This document shows, one piece after another, positions 17,115 to 26,727 of a DNA stretch of 64,000 nt. Location: NCBI GenBank assembly GCA_963798455.1, contig CAWCTD010000003.1, positions 2,046,001 through 2,110,000 of the forward strand, given 5' to 3'. Below the pieces are notes generated by a model. The model worked only from the letters and a program-made list of their open reading frames with translations, searched no databases and was not told where the DNA came from. Within the stretch, counting starts at the first letter, position 1, and each line of letters begins with the position of its first letter. The translations under genes and the position numbers were made by a program. The DNA comes from CAWCTD01 sp963798455. GTDB lineage: Bacteria; Acidobacteriota; Terriglobia; Bryobacterales; Bryobacteraceae.

Positions 17115-20100
17115 CTATTCCTCGTCCGAGCTGCCCGGGACAGCCGGGTTATCCCAAGCGTCGATGTCCGCCTGACCCTTCGAGATACTCGGAGTCGCGG
17201 ACTCGCCTGGAGTGAATACGCCGCTGTCTCCGCTCTCATTGAAGGAGCCCAAGATGCCGATCTGGGCCTTGATGGCGGCAAGAGTCGCGGCATTATCGGC
17301 ACCACAGTAGGCGTCCCTGGCGACTTGGAGACTCTCCGGGGGGGCGGTGCCGAACGCATGGACATTCAGCACGGCAGCGAGGTACTGTTGCAACATCTGC
17401 ATCCTCGCCTTGTCGAATTCATCCCTCTTCCCCTTGTCTTTGCCTTTGCCTGTCGCGTTAGCAATGTTCGCCCAAAAGCCGCCCATGAGCCAGTTTTCTT
17501 CAGTCGTGGCTGTGGCTGTGATCTCAACGCCGCAAAGCATGCTATCGCCACCCAGAGGAGTCGCGCCCAGCACGGCGGAGGTGCCGTTCCAGACGTTGTT
17601 TGCGAGGTCTGTATGTGTGGCCCAGAAGCCTTGCGTGCGTGTAGTCAGAGCGCTGGTGTTCTCGAAGGTGCAGACGATGTTGTCACCCCACGAGGCGACA
17701 AAATCCCAGCTATCAGGTATGCCATCAGCAGGGTTAGTGTCTCCGTGGCTGCTGCCAAGGCTACAACCCGCGCCCGTCATAGTCCATCCTGCTGGCGGCC
17801 CCTGTTCGAGAATGTTGTAGGAACCGATGTTGATATAGCCCGGTCCGCTCTGCCCCGTTCCATTGGGACTTCCAGAGGTCAGAATGCTGGGGCTGGACGG
17901 AGTCGGACCAGAGACAGTGTAGAAGAACGTTCCTGTTCCGCCCTTGCTGTTCTTGATGATTGTCAGCCTGGGTTTCCTATAGTTGGTGATGGTGCAGACC
18001 TTATTGTCGCCTGCCGCCAGGGTGACGCTGCCGTTGGCCGCGCAGTCGCCGCCGATCACCGTGGTGTAGTCGGCGAGCAGTGTGCCCGTCCCCTGCGTCT
18101 CACCCGCGGTGTGGGCGCCGATGGTGCTGGTGATCGCCCCCGTGGTGCCGCCGTTGCCTACGTTGGCGCCCGTGCCGGCGGTCGCCCCGTCAATCTGCAG
18201 GTTGAACTTGCCGGTGTCGTTGGCTGGGACGGTTACCTTATTGACCGTCAGCCGGGGTTTGCGGGTGTTGGTGATGGTGCAGACCTTATTGTCGCCTGCC
18301 GCCAGGGTGACGCTGCCGTTGGCCGCGCAGTCGCCGCCGATCACCGTGGTGTAGTCGGCGAGCAGTGTGCCCGTCCCCTGCGTCTCACCCGCGGTGTGGG
18401 CGCCGATGGTGCTGGTGATCGCCCCCGTGGTGCCGCCGTTGCCTACGTTGGCGCCCGTGCCGGCGGTCGCCCCGTCAATCTGCAGGTTGAACAACCCCGC
18501 ATCGGTGCTCGGCACGAGAACCTTGTTCACCGTCAGTTTGGGCTTACGCGTGTTGGTGATGGTGCAGACCTTATTGTCGCCTGCCGCCAGGGTGACGCTG
18601 CCGTTGGCCGCGCAGTCGCCGCCGATCACCGTGGTGTAGTCGGCGAGCAGTGTGCCCGTCCCCTGCGTCTCACCCGCGGTGTGGGCGCCGATGCTGCTGT
18701 CAATCGCCCCCGTGGTGCCGCCGTTGCCTACGTTGGCGCCCGTGCCGGCGGTCGCCCCGTCAATCTGCAGGTTGAACAACCCCGCATCGGTGCTCGGCAC
18801 GAGAACCTTGTTCACCGTCAGTTTGGGCTTACGCGTGTTGGTGATGGTGCAGACCTTATTGTCGCCTGCCGCCAGGGTGACGCTGCCGTTGGCCGCGCAG
18901 TCGCCGCCGATCACCGTGGTGTAGTCGGCGAGCAGTGTGCCCGTCCCCTGCGTCTCACCCGCGGTGTGGGCGCCGATGCTGCTGTCAATCGCCCCCGTGG
19001 TGCCGCCGTTGCCTACGTTGGCGCCCGTGCCGGCGGTCGCCCCGTCAATCTGCAGGTTGAACAACCCCGCATCGGTGCTCGGCACGAGAACCTTGTTCAC
19101 CGTCAGTTTGGGCTTACGCGTGTTGGTGATGGTGCAGACCTTATTGTCGCCTGCCGCCAGGGTGACGCTGCCGTTGGCCGCGCAGTCGCCGCCGATCACC
19201 GTGGTGTAGTCGGCGAGCAGTGTGCCCGTCCCCTGCGTCTCACCCGCGGTGTGGGCGCCGATGCTGCTGTCAATCGCCCCCGTGGTGCCGCCGTTGCCTA
19301 CGTTGGCGCCCGTGCCGGCGGTCGCCCCGTCAATCTGCAGGTTGAACAACCCCGCATCGGTGCTCGGCACGAGAACCTTGTTCACCGTCAGTTTGGGCTT
19401 ACGCGTGTTGGTGATGGTGCAGACCTTATTGTCGCCTGCCGCCAGGGTGACGCTGCCGTTGGCCGCGCAGTCGCCGCCGATCACCGTGGTGTAGTCGGCG
19501 AGCAGTGTGCCCGTCCCCTGCGTCTCACCCGCGGTGTGGGCGCCGATGCTGCTGTCAATCGCCCCCGTGGTGCCGCCGTTGCCTACGTTGGCGCCCGTGC
19601 CGGCGGTCGCCCCGTCGATCTGCAGGTTGAACAACCCCGCATCGGTGCTCGGCACGAGAACCTTGTTCACCGTCAGTTTGGGCTTACGCGTGTTGGTGAT
19701 GGTGCAGACCTTATTGTCGCCTGCCGCCAGGGTGACGCTGCCGTTGGCCGCGCAGTCGCCGCCGATCACCGTGGTGTAGTCGGCGAGCAGTGTGCCCGTC
19801 CCCTGCGTCTCACCCGCGGTGTGGGCGCCGATGCTGCTGTCAATCGCCCCCGTGGTGCCGCCGTTGCCTACGTTGGCGCCCGTGCCGGCGGTCGCCCCGT
19901 CAATCTGCAGGTTGAACAACCCCGCATCGGTGCTCGGCACGAGAACCTTGTTCACCGTCAGTTTGGGCTTACGCGTGTTGGTGATGGTGCAGACCTTATT
20001 GTCGCCTGCCGCCAGGGTGACGCTGCCGTTGGCCGCGCAGTCGCCGCCGATCACCGTGGTGTAGTCGGCGAGCAGTGTGCCCGTCCCCTGCGTCTCACCC

Positions 20101-22709
20101 GCGGTGTGGGCGCCGATGCTGCTGTCAATCGCCCCCGTGGTGCCGCCGTTGCCTACGTTGGCGCCCGTGCCGGCGGTCGCCCCGTCAATCTGCAGGTTGA
20201 ACAACCCCGCATCGGTGCTCGGCACGAGAACCTTGTTCACCGTCAGTTTGGGCTTACGCGTGTTGGTGATGGTGCAGACCTTATTGTCGCCTGCCGCCAG
20301 GGTGACGCTGCCGTTGGCCGCGCAGTCGCCGCCGATCACCGTGGTGTAGTCGGCGAGCAGTGTGCCCGTCCCCTGCGTCTCACCCGCGGTGTGGGCGCCG
20401 ATGCTGCTGTCAATCGCCCCCGTGGTGCCGCCGTTGCCTACGTTGGCGCCCGTGCCGGCGGTCGCCCCGTCGATCTGCAGGTTGAACAACCCCGCATCGG
20501 TGCTCGGCACGAGAACCTTGTTCACCGTCAGTTTGGGCTTACGCGTGTTGGTGATGGTGCAGACCTTATTGTCGCCTGCCGCCAGGGTGACGCTGCCGTT
20601 GGCCGCGCAGTCGCCGCCGATCACCGTGGTGTAGTCGGCGAGCAGTGTGCCCGTCCCCTGCGTCTCACCCGCGGTGTGGGCGCCGATGCTGCTGTCAATC
20701 GCCCCCGTGGTGCCGCCGTTGCCTACGTTGGCGCCCGTGCCGGCGGTCGCCCCGTCAATCTGCAGGTTGAACAACCCCGCATCGGTGCTCGGCACGAGAA
20801 CCTTGTTCACCGTCAGTTTGGGCTTACGCGTGTTGGTGATGGTGCAGACCTTATTGTCGCCTGCCGCCAGGGTGACGCTGCCATTGGCCGCGCAGTCGCC
20901 GCCGATCACCGTGGTGTAGTCGGCGAGCAGTGTGCCCGTCCCCTGCGTCTCACCCGCGGTGTGGGCGCCGATGCTGCTGTCAATCGCCCCCGTGGTGCCG
21001 CCGTTGCCTACGTTGGCGCCCGTGCCGGCGGTCGCCCCGTCAATCTGCAGGTTGAACAACCCCGCATCGGTGCTCGGCACGAGAACCTTGTTCACCGTCA
21101 GTTTCGGCGCGAGGGTATTGGTGTACGTGCAGGTGACGGTCACGCCACCATCCAAAGGCCCCAGAGTGATCGAGGCGGTACTAGTTGCCAGACTAGTCGA
21201 AATCGTTCCGCCCGTGTCCGTCCCGCTGGTAACCGCACAGGCCAAATTAGTGAGATTCCAGCCTGCTGTCGAGCCCTCCGTCACGGTGTACGCCACTCCA
21301 GTCGCAATGTAGTTGAACGTCGTCGTGTTGGGCGTGGCCGTACCGGAATCAGTGTCCAAATTGAACGAGCCGAATGACCCGGTGTAACTAAAGGTCGCTC
21401 CCACCGCCGACGCCGGATTCGTTACCTTGGTGATGATGATGTGGTTGCTCGGCGCCGGAACACTCGGTATCGGGAGGGTCAGACCGCCCTTCGGGCCGTC
21501 CGTTTGGTTGTCGATTTGGAACTGTCGCGAAGAGCCGGTCGCGGCGCCGACGCCGTTGAATACCCCGGTCCACGAGTTCCCGTCTATGGAGCATGCGCCC
21601 GCAGTCGGGTTGTACGCGTTCGTGCCGTAGGCTGTGGGGTCCGGCATGTCCAGAGGGTAGGGTGAGACGTAGCTGATATTCCCGATGCAGCCCAGTTTTG
21701 CCTCAAAACCCTGGAGCCAAACGAAGCTGGCCGCCAAGTGCGCGGCATAGAAAATCGTGATGCTGTGAGGCTGTCCGTCCGGCCGGTCCGTGTTCAGAGC
21801 GCTGAGGAACTCCGAAGACAGAGCTTTTCCGCTTACGTGGAAACAGTGGAAGTCGGACGGTGTGTTCAACGGGTCGGCGGCCGCAGCGGGGCAGGCTACC
21901 TTGTCGGCGAAGGGCTCGTTGATAACGGAGATGACCGCGCTAGTGTCGCTGGAAGCTCTGATGGCGCCGTTGATCGTCGGCACCACCCAGAAGTTGTCTC
22001 CACTAGCCGGGTACGGGATGCCGTTCAACAGCAAGCCCTGGCTGGGGCTGTTCCCCGTATACACTTGACTAGGATCCGTCAGGTCGCAGTCGACGCAAAC
22101 CCGGAAATTGGCCAAGGAGTCAACGAAGATGGCATCCGTATTCGACTGGTGGTGGTTGAAATCCACGTCGAAGCTGGGCACGCCGCAAACCGCCTCCGTA
22201 CCGGTGCACGCCGACGCTATGGTGGGCACGCCAGTAATCTGGTACTGATAATACGCCCACTGGTTCTCCAAATAGTTACTGCCAGCATTCCCGGTCGTCC
22301 AAACGCCGGTCGTGTCGTTCGGCGCAAAGCTGCCCTTGTTATAGACCGCCTTGCTGTAGCCGATGGAGTCCGCCTCGGTGCTCGCGGTGCTGGCGCTGTT
22401 GCCGCCGTCCGTGGCCGTGATCTTGTAGCGGCCGGGAATCAGAGGAGGCGTGTAGGGCGCCGAGAACGCGCCCGTAGCGTCGCTGATGATGCCAGGCAGA
22501 AAGTCGGATTGATGGTCCGGTCTCAACACGGACACATTAATCAACGAATTGGCTGTAAACCCTTGTCCGGACACTACCATGGTCGCTCCGACAGAGTACA
22601 GTTTCTTGTCGGTCGTGACCGTGGCGGTAACAGCGAACAACGTCGACGTGATAGCGAGGCTGATCGCTACGACGCAGAGTAACCATTTCAACGAGACTCT
22701 CTTGTCCAT
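17115..22709 (-). CDS. Giant secreted protein with eleven 95-residue prealbumin-like repeats
   Basis: 1864 residues from the ATG at 22709, chosen because GGAGAGAGG precedes it and MDKRVSLKWLLCVVAISLAI is a clear signal peptide; the frame is open further upstream. Order: signal peptide, an Ig-like domain (~25-110), a ~300-residue unique region with paired Cys, a first beta domain (NHIIITKVTNPAS), eleven repeats (each with LTVNKV at the start and KVCTITN at the end), one divergent repeat, and a ~180-residue acidic C-terminus. No LPxTG, PEP-CTERM or type IX tail is seen. Likely an adhesin, S-layer or fibre component. Confidence 0.85.
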   Translation of the reverse strand: MDKRVSLKWLLCVVAISLAITSTLFAVTATVTTDKKLYSVGATMVVSGQGFTANSLINVSVLRPDHQSDFLPGIISDATGAFSAPYTPPLIPGRYKITATDGGNSASTASTEADSIGYSKAVYNKGSFAPNDTTGVWTTGNAGSNYLENQWAYYQYQITGVPTIASACTGTEAVCGVPSFDVDFNHHQSNTDAIFVDSLANFRVCVDCDLTDPSQVYTGNSPSQGLLLNGIPYPASGDNFWVVPTINGAIRASSDTSAVISVINEPFADKVACPAAAADPLNTPSDFHCFHVSGKALSSEFLSALNTDRPDGQPHSITIFYAAHLAASFVWLQGFEAKLGCIGNISYVSPYPLDMPDPTAYGTNAYNPTAGACSIDGNSWTGVFNGVGAATGSSRQFQIDNQTDGPKGGLTLPIPSVPAPSNHIIITKVTNPASAVGATFSYTGSFGSFNLDTDSGTATPNTTTFNYIATGVAYTVTEGSTAGWNLTNLACAVTSGTDTGGTISTSLATSTASITLGPLDGGVTVTCTYTNTLAPKLTVNKVLVPSTDAGLFNLQIDGATAGTGANVGNGGTTGAIDSSIGAHTAGETQGTGTLLADYTTVIGGDCAANGSVTLAAGDNKVCTITNTRKPKLTVNKVLVPSTDAGLFNLQIDGATAGTGANVGNGGTTGAIDSSIGAHTAGETQGTGTLLADYTTVIGGDCAANGSVTLAAGDNKVCTITNTRKPKLTVNKVLVPSTDAGLFNLQIDGATAGTGANVGNGGTTGAIDSSIGAHTAGETQGTGTLLADYTTVIGGDCAANGSVTLAAGDNKVCTITNTRKPKLTVNKVLVPSTDAGLFNLQIDGATAGTGANVGNGGTTGAIDSSIGAHTAGETQGTGTLLADYTTVIGGDCAANGSVTLAAGDNKVCTITNTRKPKLTVNKVLVPSTDAGLFNLQIDGATAGTGANVGNGGTTGAIDSSIGAHTAGETQGTGTLLADYTTVIGGDCAANGSVTLAAGDNKVCTITNTRKPKLTVNKVLVPSTDAGLFNLQIDGATAGTGANVGNGGTTGAIDSSIGAHTAGETQGTGTLLADYTTVIGGDCAANGSVTLAAGDNKVCTITNTRKPKLTVNKVLVPSTDAGLFNLQIDGATAGTGANVGNGGTTGAIDSSIGAHTAGETQGTGTLLADYTTVIGGDCAANGSVTLAAGDNKVCTITNTRKPKLTVNKVLVPSTDAGLFNLQIDGATAGTGANVGNGGTTGAIDSSIGAHTAGETQGTGTLLADYTTVIGGDCAANGSVTLAAGDNKVCTITNTRKPKLTVNKVLVPSTDAGLFNLQIDGATAGTGANVGNGGTTGAIDSSIGAHTAGETQGTGTLLADYTTVIGGDCAANGSVTLAAGDNKVCTITNTRKPKLTVNKVLVPSTDAGLFNLQIDGATAGTGANVGNGGTTGAITSTIGAHTAGETQGTGTLLADYTTVIGGDCAANGSVTLAAGDNKVCTITNTRKPRLTVNKVTVPANDTGKFNLQIDGATAGTGANVGNGGTTGAITSTIGAHTAGETQGTGTLLADYTTVIGGDCAANGSVTLAAGDNKVCTITNYRKPRLTIIKNSKGGTGTFFYTVSGPTPSSPSILTSGSPNGTGQSGPGYINIGSYNILEQGPPAGWTMTGAGCSLGSSHGDTNPADGIPDSWDFVASWGDNIVCTFENTSALTTRTQGFWATHTDLANNVWNGTSAVLGATPLGGDSMLCGVEITATATTEENWLMGGFWANIANATGKGKDKGKRDEFDKARMQMLQQYLAAVLNVHAFGTAPPESLQVARDAYCGADNAATLAAIKAQIGILGSFNESGDSGVFTPGESATPSISKGQADIDAWDNPAVPGSSDEE
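17970..21104 (-). repeat. Eleven tandem 285-bp coding repeats
   Basis: The array is 11 x 285 bp, so each unit keeps the frame (95 residues). Units are almost identical at DNA level, including synonymous sites. The two C-terminal units differ by a block (GAITSTIGA instead of GAIDSSIGA), and the last one also has VTVPANDTGK. A synonymous change (CGATC for CAATC) occurs at 19617 and 20472, exactly 855 bp or three units apart, hinting at a three-unit duplication. This is a prime site for unequal recombination and assembly collapse. Confidence 0.95.
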
Positions 22710-22872
22710 GACCTCTCTCCTTGCTGACACGCGGACAGCGCTAGTGTGGGACAACTCAGGTGGGATGCTTCGTCCAGCGCGAATGGCAGGCTTCTCCACT
22801 CCCGCTCCTCCCAGGGGCACGCAACCCTTTGCTGATGCCGCCTGCCCGCGAACAACGTCTGATGCATTTCGG

Positions 22873-22901
22873 AGTATGGAACCAAAAGGTGTGTATGTCA
22901 A
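22873..22901 (-). promoter_or_regulatory. Sigma-70-like promoter of the giant repeat protein
   Basis: On the minus strand: TTGACA (22896-22901), 17-nt spacer, CATACT (22873-22878). It is about 165 bp before the start codon, so the mRNA would have a ~155-nt leader. Within that leader GGCAGGC (22840-22846) and GCCTGCC (22785-22791) can pair around a GCAA/TTGC inner stem, a possible regulatory fold. Confidence 0.6.
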
Positions 22902-22939
22902 TAGAATAACGTGGGGGACGGAAGAGGAAAAGTCCTATG

Positions 22940-23021
22940 GGTAACATCGGGTATGTGGGTACCGACGGTACCATAAACCCTGGCTCTTAGGCCCCACGGT
23001 ACTCGCGTGCGGTACTCAAAC
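22940..23021. promoter_or_regulatory. Cluster of GTACCG motifs upstream of the giant-gene promoter
   Basis: Reading the minus strand there are GAGTACCG twice (13 bp apart) and GGTACCGTCGGTACC, which is two GGTACC palindromes back to back (22958-22972), followed by TGTTACCC. All lie just upstream of the -35 box. The arrangement looks like repeated binding sites for an activator or repressor. No regulator can be named. Confidence 0.4.
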
Positions 23022-23121
23022 GGCGACAGGGACTTATCGTCCCTTCCCTCACTCCACGCTATTCGGCACGTGCTCGCCGCGCGCGCGTGGGCGGGCGGAC
23101 CCGCGCTGAGCGACTGAAGGT

Positions 23122-23466
23122 TTACGTGTCGTCCGAAGCGCTCTCCGGAGAAGGCCGGAACCAATAGCGCCCAACGTGAAAGGCGACCAAGTGCGCGTCG
23201 GTCTGCTTGACCACTCGGACTACCCGGCACTTGCAGTCCAGCCAGCACCCGCGAAAGTAGGGCGCCTGCGGTAACTCCACAACGAGCCGTGCCAGTCCAC
23301 CGACCTTAGGCTTCGCGGGCAAGGGTCCATCAGCTTGGAAGGATACGAGGACCCCACAGCTACTCATGTTCACTGTCAGGCCGGACATGCTTGCTGTGGG
23401 CCCGTCGGGGAGGGACAAGTTGCAGTCGAGGCGCACCGGGTATCGGGTACCCCGCCGTCGCTCCAT
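23122..23466 (-). CDS. PilZ-domain protein (c-di-GMP binding)
   Basis: 114 residues from the ATG at 23466 (MERRRGTRYPV). The c-di-GMP signature is visible: RRGTR at the N-terminus (RxxxR) and NMSSCG (D/NxSxxG) about 30 residues later, followed by beta strands of the PilZ barrel. A stand-alone PilZ of this size is a receptor or adaptor. It lies upstream of, and on the same strand as, the giant surface protein, with 410 bp between them. A link between c-di-GMP and surface-fibre production is suggested by position only. Confidence 0.85.
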   Translation of the reverse strand: MERRRGTRYPVRLDCNLSLPDGPTASMSGLTVNMSSCGVLVSFQADGPLPAKPKVGGLARLVVELPQAPYFRGCWLDCKCRVVRVVKQTDAHLVAFHVGRYWFRPSPESASDDT

Positions 23467-23598
23467 GATAATCAAGCTTGCTTCAAGATTTACTTAGAGG
23501 CAAGCACTAATCTCACACACGGCTTTCAGAAAAGTGCCAGTACTACCAGGGAATCACTGCTCTCGCGATCGAGTGCTCGGCAAGCGCCAGCGCCGGGC

Positions 23599-26500
23599 TC
23601 ATTCGACACTCTCCGGCACGTGCTCCTCCAGCCGAGCGTGCGCCGGCGTGCGGCGATGCCACCAGCGGGCAAACCCCGTGCCAAGGCCGTCGAGGTAGGT
23701 GTAGACGACCGGGACCACGATCAGCGTGAGCAGCGTGGACGTAATCAGGCCGCCGATCACGGCGCGGGCCATGGGAGCGCGAAACTCGGCCCCCGAGCCC
23801 AGTTCGAACGCCAGGGGCAACATGCCGAAGATCATGGCCAGAGTGGTCATCAGGATAGGCCGCAGCCGCACCCGGGCGGCTTCGATAAGAGCGTCGCGGC
23901 GCGTGGCCCCGGCACGGCGCTGCACATTGGCGAAGTCCACCAACAGGATGGCGTTCTTGGTAACCAGGCCCATCAGCAGGATCACTCCGATCATGGACAT
24001 CATGTTCAAGGTGTCCTTCACCAGGTACAGCATGCCCGCCACACCGACCAGCGACAACGGCAGGGAAAGCATGATCGCGAAGGGCTGCATGAAGCTGCGG
24101 AACTGGGAGGCCAGGATCGCGTAGATCAGCACGATCGCCAGAATCAGCGATTGGCCCACGTACCCGAAGCTCTCGTTCATCTCCTCCGCCTGGCCGGTGT
24201 ACAGGATGCCGTAGCCCGGCGGAAGGTTAAGCGCCACGGCGCCTTGCTTGATTTCGTTGATGACTTCTCCGAGCGAACGGCCTTGGGTGTTCGCGGTGAC
24301 GCGGATCTCGCGCATGAGGTCCAGCCGGCGGATGTTGGAAGGCGCGGAGCCCCTCTCGACGGCGGCGACCTGGCTCAGCGGAATCAGCGACCGGCCGGAC
24401 TGGCCCGGGAGGTCGAGCTCCAGCAGTTGCCCGCCGCGGCTCCGCTGGGAAGGATCCACCCGCAGACGGACATCGTAGCTGTCACCGTCGGGGTCCTCGT
24501 ACTGGGAGACAACCTGGCCGGCGACCAAGCCGCGCACGGTCGTGGCTACCGTCCCCAGATCGAGACCCAGGTCCCCCGCCGCCTTCCGGTCCAACGTGAC
24601 GCGGAACTCCGGCCGGGGATCTTCCTCGCTGGTGTCGGTATCCACCGCGCCGGGCACCTTGCGGACGATGTTCAGCAGACGGCTTCCGTAACCGCGCAAC
24701 TGCTCCAGGTCGTCGCCGCGGAGGCTGAGCTGGATGGGAGCTTCGCTGCCGCCCATGGACGGCAGGCTGACGGCCAGGCGAAGGGCTGGATAGCGCTTCA
24801 GGCGGGCGCGCGCATCGGCCATGATGGCCAGGTAGTAGCGCCGGGTCGCCGGGTCTTTCAGCCTCACGTAGAGGCTCCCTTCGTTGAGGCCCTCCCCCCG
24901 GGTGCCCCCCACGGTGGTGTAAGTGTAATCCACGCCGGGGTCCTTGCGGACCTCCGCAATCAGCGTCCTCGCGATTTCCTCGGAGCGCTCCAGGCTGATG
25001 CCGGGCGGAGCCTTGTAGCTCACCATGAACTCGCTCTCGTCCGCATCCGGCATGAAAGCGGAGCCGAGTTTGCCGAATAGAGAAAAGCTGCCGAGTATCG
25101 CCACCGTCGCGATGACTATGACCGCCCAACGGTGCGACAGGGACCAGCCGAGCGTGCCCGCCACCACGTTGCGGAGACGGTCGACCTGCTCGTTCAGCCG
25201 GTTGAGTTGGCGTCCAAACCAGCGCCGCGGCACCCTGGGGTCCGCCGCCGGGTCGTACCAGCGCGAGGACAGCATCGGGTCTAGTGTGAAGCTCACGTAG
25301 AGGGAGACCAGGACCGCGAATCCCACGGTGATGCCGAACTGGTAGAAGAACCGCCCGATGATGCCTCCCATGAAGGCCACCGGCACGAAGACGGCGACGA
25401 TCGTAAAGGTGGTCGCCATGACCGCCATGCCGATCTCGGCGGTGGCCTCGCGCGCCGCGGTGAAGTGATCCGCGCCGGCGTGCATGTGGCGCACGATATT
25501 CTCCCGGACCACGATCGCGTCGTCGATCAGCAGACCGATCGCCAGCGACAGTCCCATCAAGGTCAGGATGTTCAGGGTGAAGCCCAAGGCCCTCATCACG
25601 ATAAACGTGCTGATGACCGACACCGGCAGCGCCAGGCCCGTGATCACCGTGCTGCGCCAGCTATTGAGGAAGATGAAAACGATGAAGACCGTCAGCAGCC
25701 CGCCCAGCAGCAGCGTCACCTGAACGTCCGCGACGGAGTCGCGAATGAATACCGACCTGTCCACCACCTGCCGCAGCCGGATGTGCGGCGGCAGTTCGGT
25801 GTTGAGCTGCCGCACCACCGCGCGCACGCCGTCAGCCACGTCGACCGTGTTGGCGCCGGACTGTTTGACGATATCCATCACCAGGCCCGGCTGGTCGTTG
25901 ATCAGCGCCGAACTGCGGCGATCTTCGATCCCGTCCACGACCCGCGCCACTTCAGGAAGAAAGATCGGCCTGCCGTTTCTCACCGTGACGATCAGGTTGC
26001 GAAACTCGTCCACGGAACGGAACTTGCCCGAAACGCGCACCAGGGGTTCGCTTTTGCCTTGCTCCAGCTTGCCCGCCGGCAGTTCCATGTTCTCGCTCTG
26101 GAGGGCCCCGGCCACTTCGGCGTAGGTCAGGCCGAAAGCCTTCAACTTCTCGCGGTCGACAAACACCTCGATTTCGCGCCGCGCGAGGCCGACCAGGTTC
26201 ACCTGGCCAACACCCGGAACGTTCTCGAGCCTTTTCTTCAGGACCTTCTCGGCTAGGGAGGACAGCGTCTTCACGTCGGCCGTCGGGCTTTCCACCGCCA
26301 CCGAGACGATCGGCTGCGCGTTGATGTCCAGCCGTTGGATGACCGGCTCGTCCATGTCCCTGGGGAAGTCGGCGCGAATCGCGTTGATCTTCGACTGGGC
26401 GTCCTGCTGGGCCGTCGTGATGCTGACGCCCAGACGGAACTCCACGACCACCAGCGACATCCCCTCGGTGGTCGTGGACGAGATGTGGCGCACGCCGGGA

Positions 26501-26721
26501 ATGGTGTTGAGCGCCTCCTCAATCCGCTTGGTGACTTCGCGCTCCACGGTCTCCGGAGCCGCGCCCGGATACTGGGTCTGGACGGTGAGGACGGGAAGCT
26601 CCACGTTCGGCATCAAGTCCACGCTCAGCTCGCGGTAGGAGTAGATGCCAAGGACCACCAGTGTGGCCGCCAGCATGGTCGCCAGCACCGGCTGCTTGAT
26701 AGAAAGATCACTCAGGAACAT
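23599..26721 (-). CDS. RND multidrug efflux pump, inner-membrane transporter (HAE1 family)
   Basis: 1040 residues, full AcrB/MexB length, starting MFLSDLSIKQPVLATML. The proton-relay region LSLAIGLLIDDAIVVRENI has the paired Asp of HAE pumps, and the second membrane half has GLVTKNAILLVDFAN. Two large periplasmic porter/docking loops are present. It pumps hydrophobic compounds through the adaptor and TolC partner encoded immediately upstream (6-bp gap). All three lie under a TetR gene. Substrates cannot be predicted. Confidence 0.95.
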   Translation of the reverse strand: MFLSDLSIKQPVLATMLAATLVVLGIYSYRELSVDLMPNVELPVLTVQTQYPGAAPETVEREVTKRIEEALNTIPGVRHISSTTTEGMSLVVVEFRLGVSITTAQQDAQSKINAIRADFPRDMDEPVIQRLDINAQPIVSVAVESPTADVKTLSSLAEKVLKKRLENVPGVGQVNLVGLARREIEVFVDREKLKAFGLTYAEVAGALQSENMELPAGKLEQGKSEPLVRVSGKFRSVDEFRNLIVTVRNGRPIFLPEVARVVDGIEDRRSSALINDQPGLVMDIVKQSGANTVDVADGVRAVVRQLNTELPPHIRLRQVVDRSVFIRDSVADVQVTLLLGGLLTVFIVFIFLNSWRSTVITGLALPVSVISTFIVMRALGFTLNILTLMGLSLAIGLLIDDAIVVRENIVRHMHAGADHFTAAREATAEIGMAVMATTFTIVAVFVPVAFMGGIIGRFFYQFGITVGFAVLVSLYVSFTLDPMLSSRWYDPAADPRVPRRWFGRQLNRLNEQVDRLRNVVAGTLGWSLSHRWAVIVIATVAILGSFSLFGKLGSAFMPDADESEFMVSYKAPPGISLERSEEIARTLIAEVRKDPGVDYTYTTVGGTRGEGLNEGSLYVRLKDPATRRYYLAIMADARARLKRYPALRLAVSLPSMGGSEAPIQLSLRGDDLEQLRGYGSRLLNIVRKVPGAVDTDTSEEDPRPEFRVTLDRKAAGDLGLDLGTVATTVRGLVAGQVVSQYEDPDGDSYDVRLRVDPSQRSRGGQLLELDLPGQSGRSLIPLSQVAAVERGSAPSNIRRLDLMREIRVTANTQGRSLGEVINEIKQGAVALNLPPGYGILYTGQAEEMNESFGYVGQSLILAIVLIYAILASQFRSFMQPFAIMLSLPLSLVGVAGMLYLVKDTLNMMSMIGVILLMGLVTKNAILLVDFANVQRRAGATRRDALIEAARVRLRPILMTTLAMIFGMLPLAFELGSGAEFRAPMARAVIGGLITSTLLTLIVVPVVYTYLDGLGTGFARWWHRRTPAHARLEEHVPESVE

Positions 26722-26727
26722 ACTGGC

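Noticed and set aside
17970..21104. CRISPR array
   Set aside because: Repeats are contiguous 285-bp coding units without spacers.
17325..21377. 1350-codon open frame on the plus strand across the repeat array
   Set aside because: It is the reverse of the coding repeats; the 285-bp period keeps any stop-free antisense frame open. No start signal or homology.
22710..22872. c-di-GMP (GEMM) riboswitch in the leader of the giant gene
   Set aside because: A GCAAAGG-like string is present, but the conserved core helices and the GGTAGGTAGC-type segment are missing.
23122..25080. Long plus-strand frame opposite PilZ and the RND pump (581 codons)
   Set aside because: Antisense to a clear AcrB-family gene; composition reflects the reverse codon pattern.
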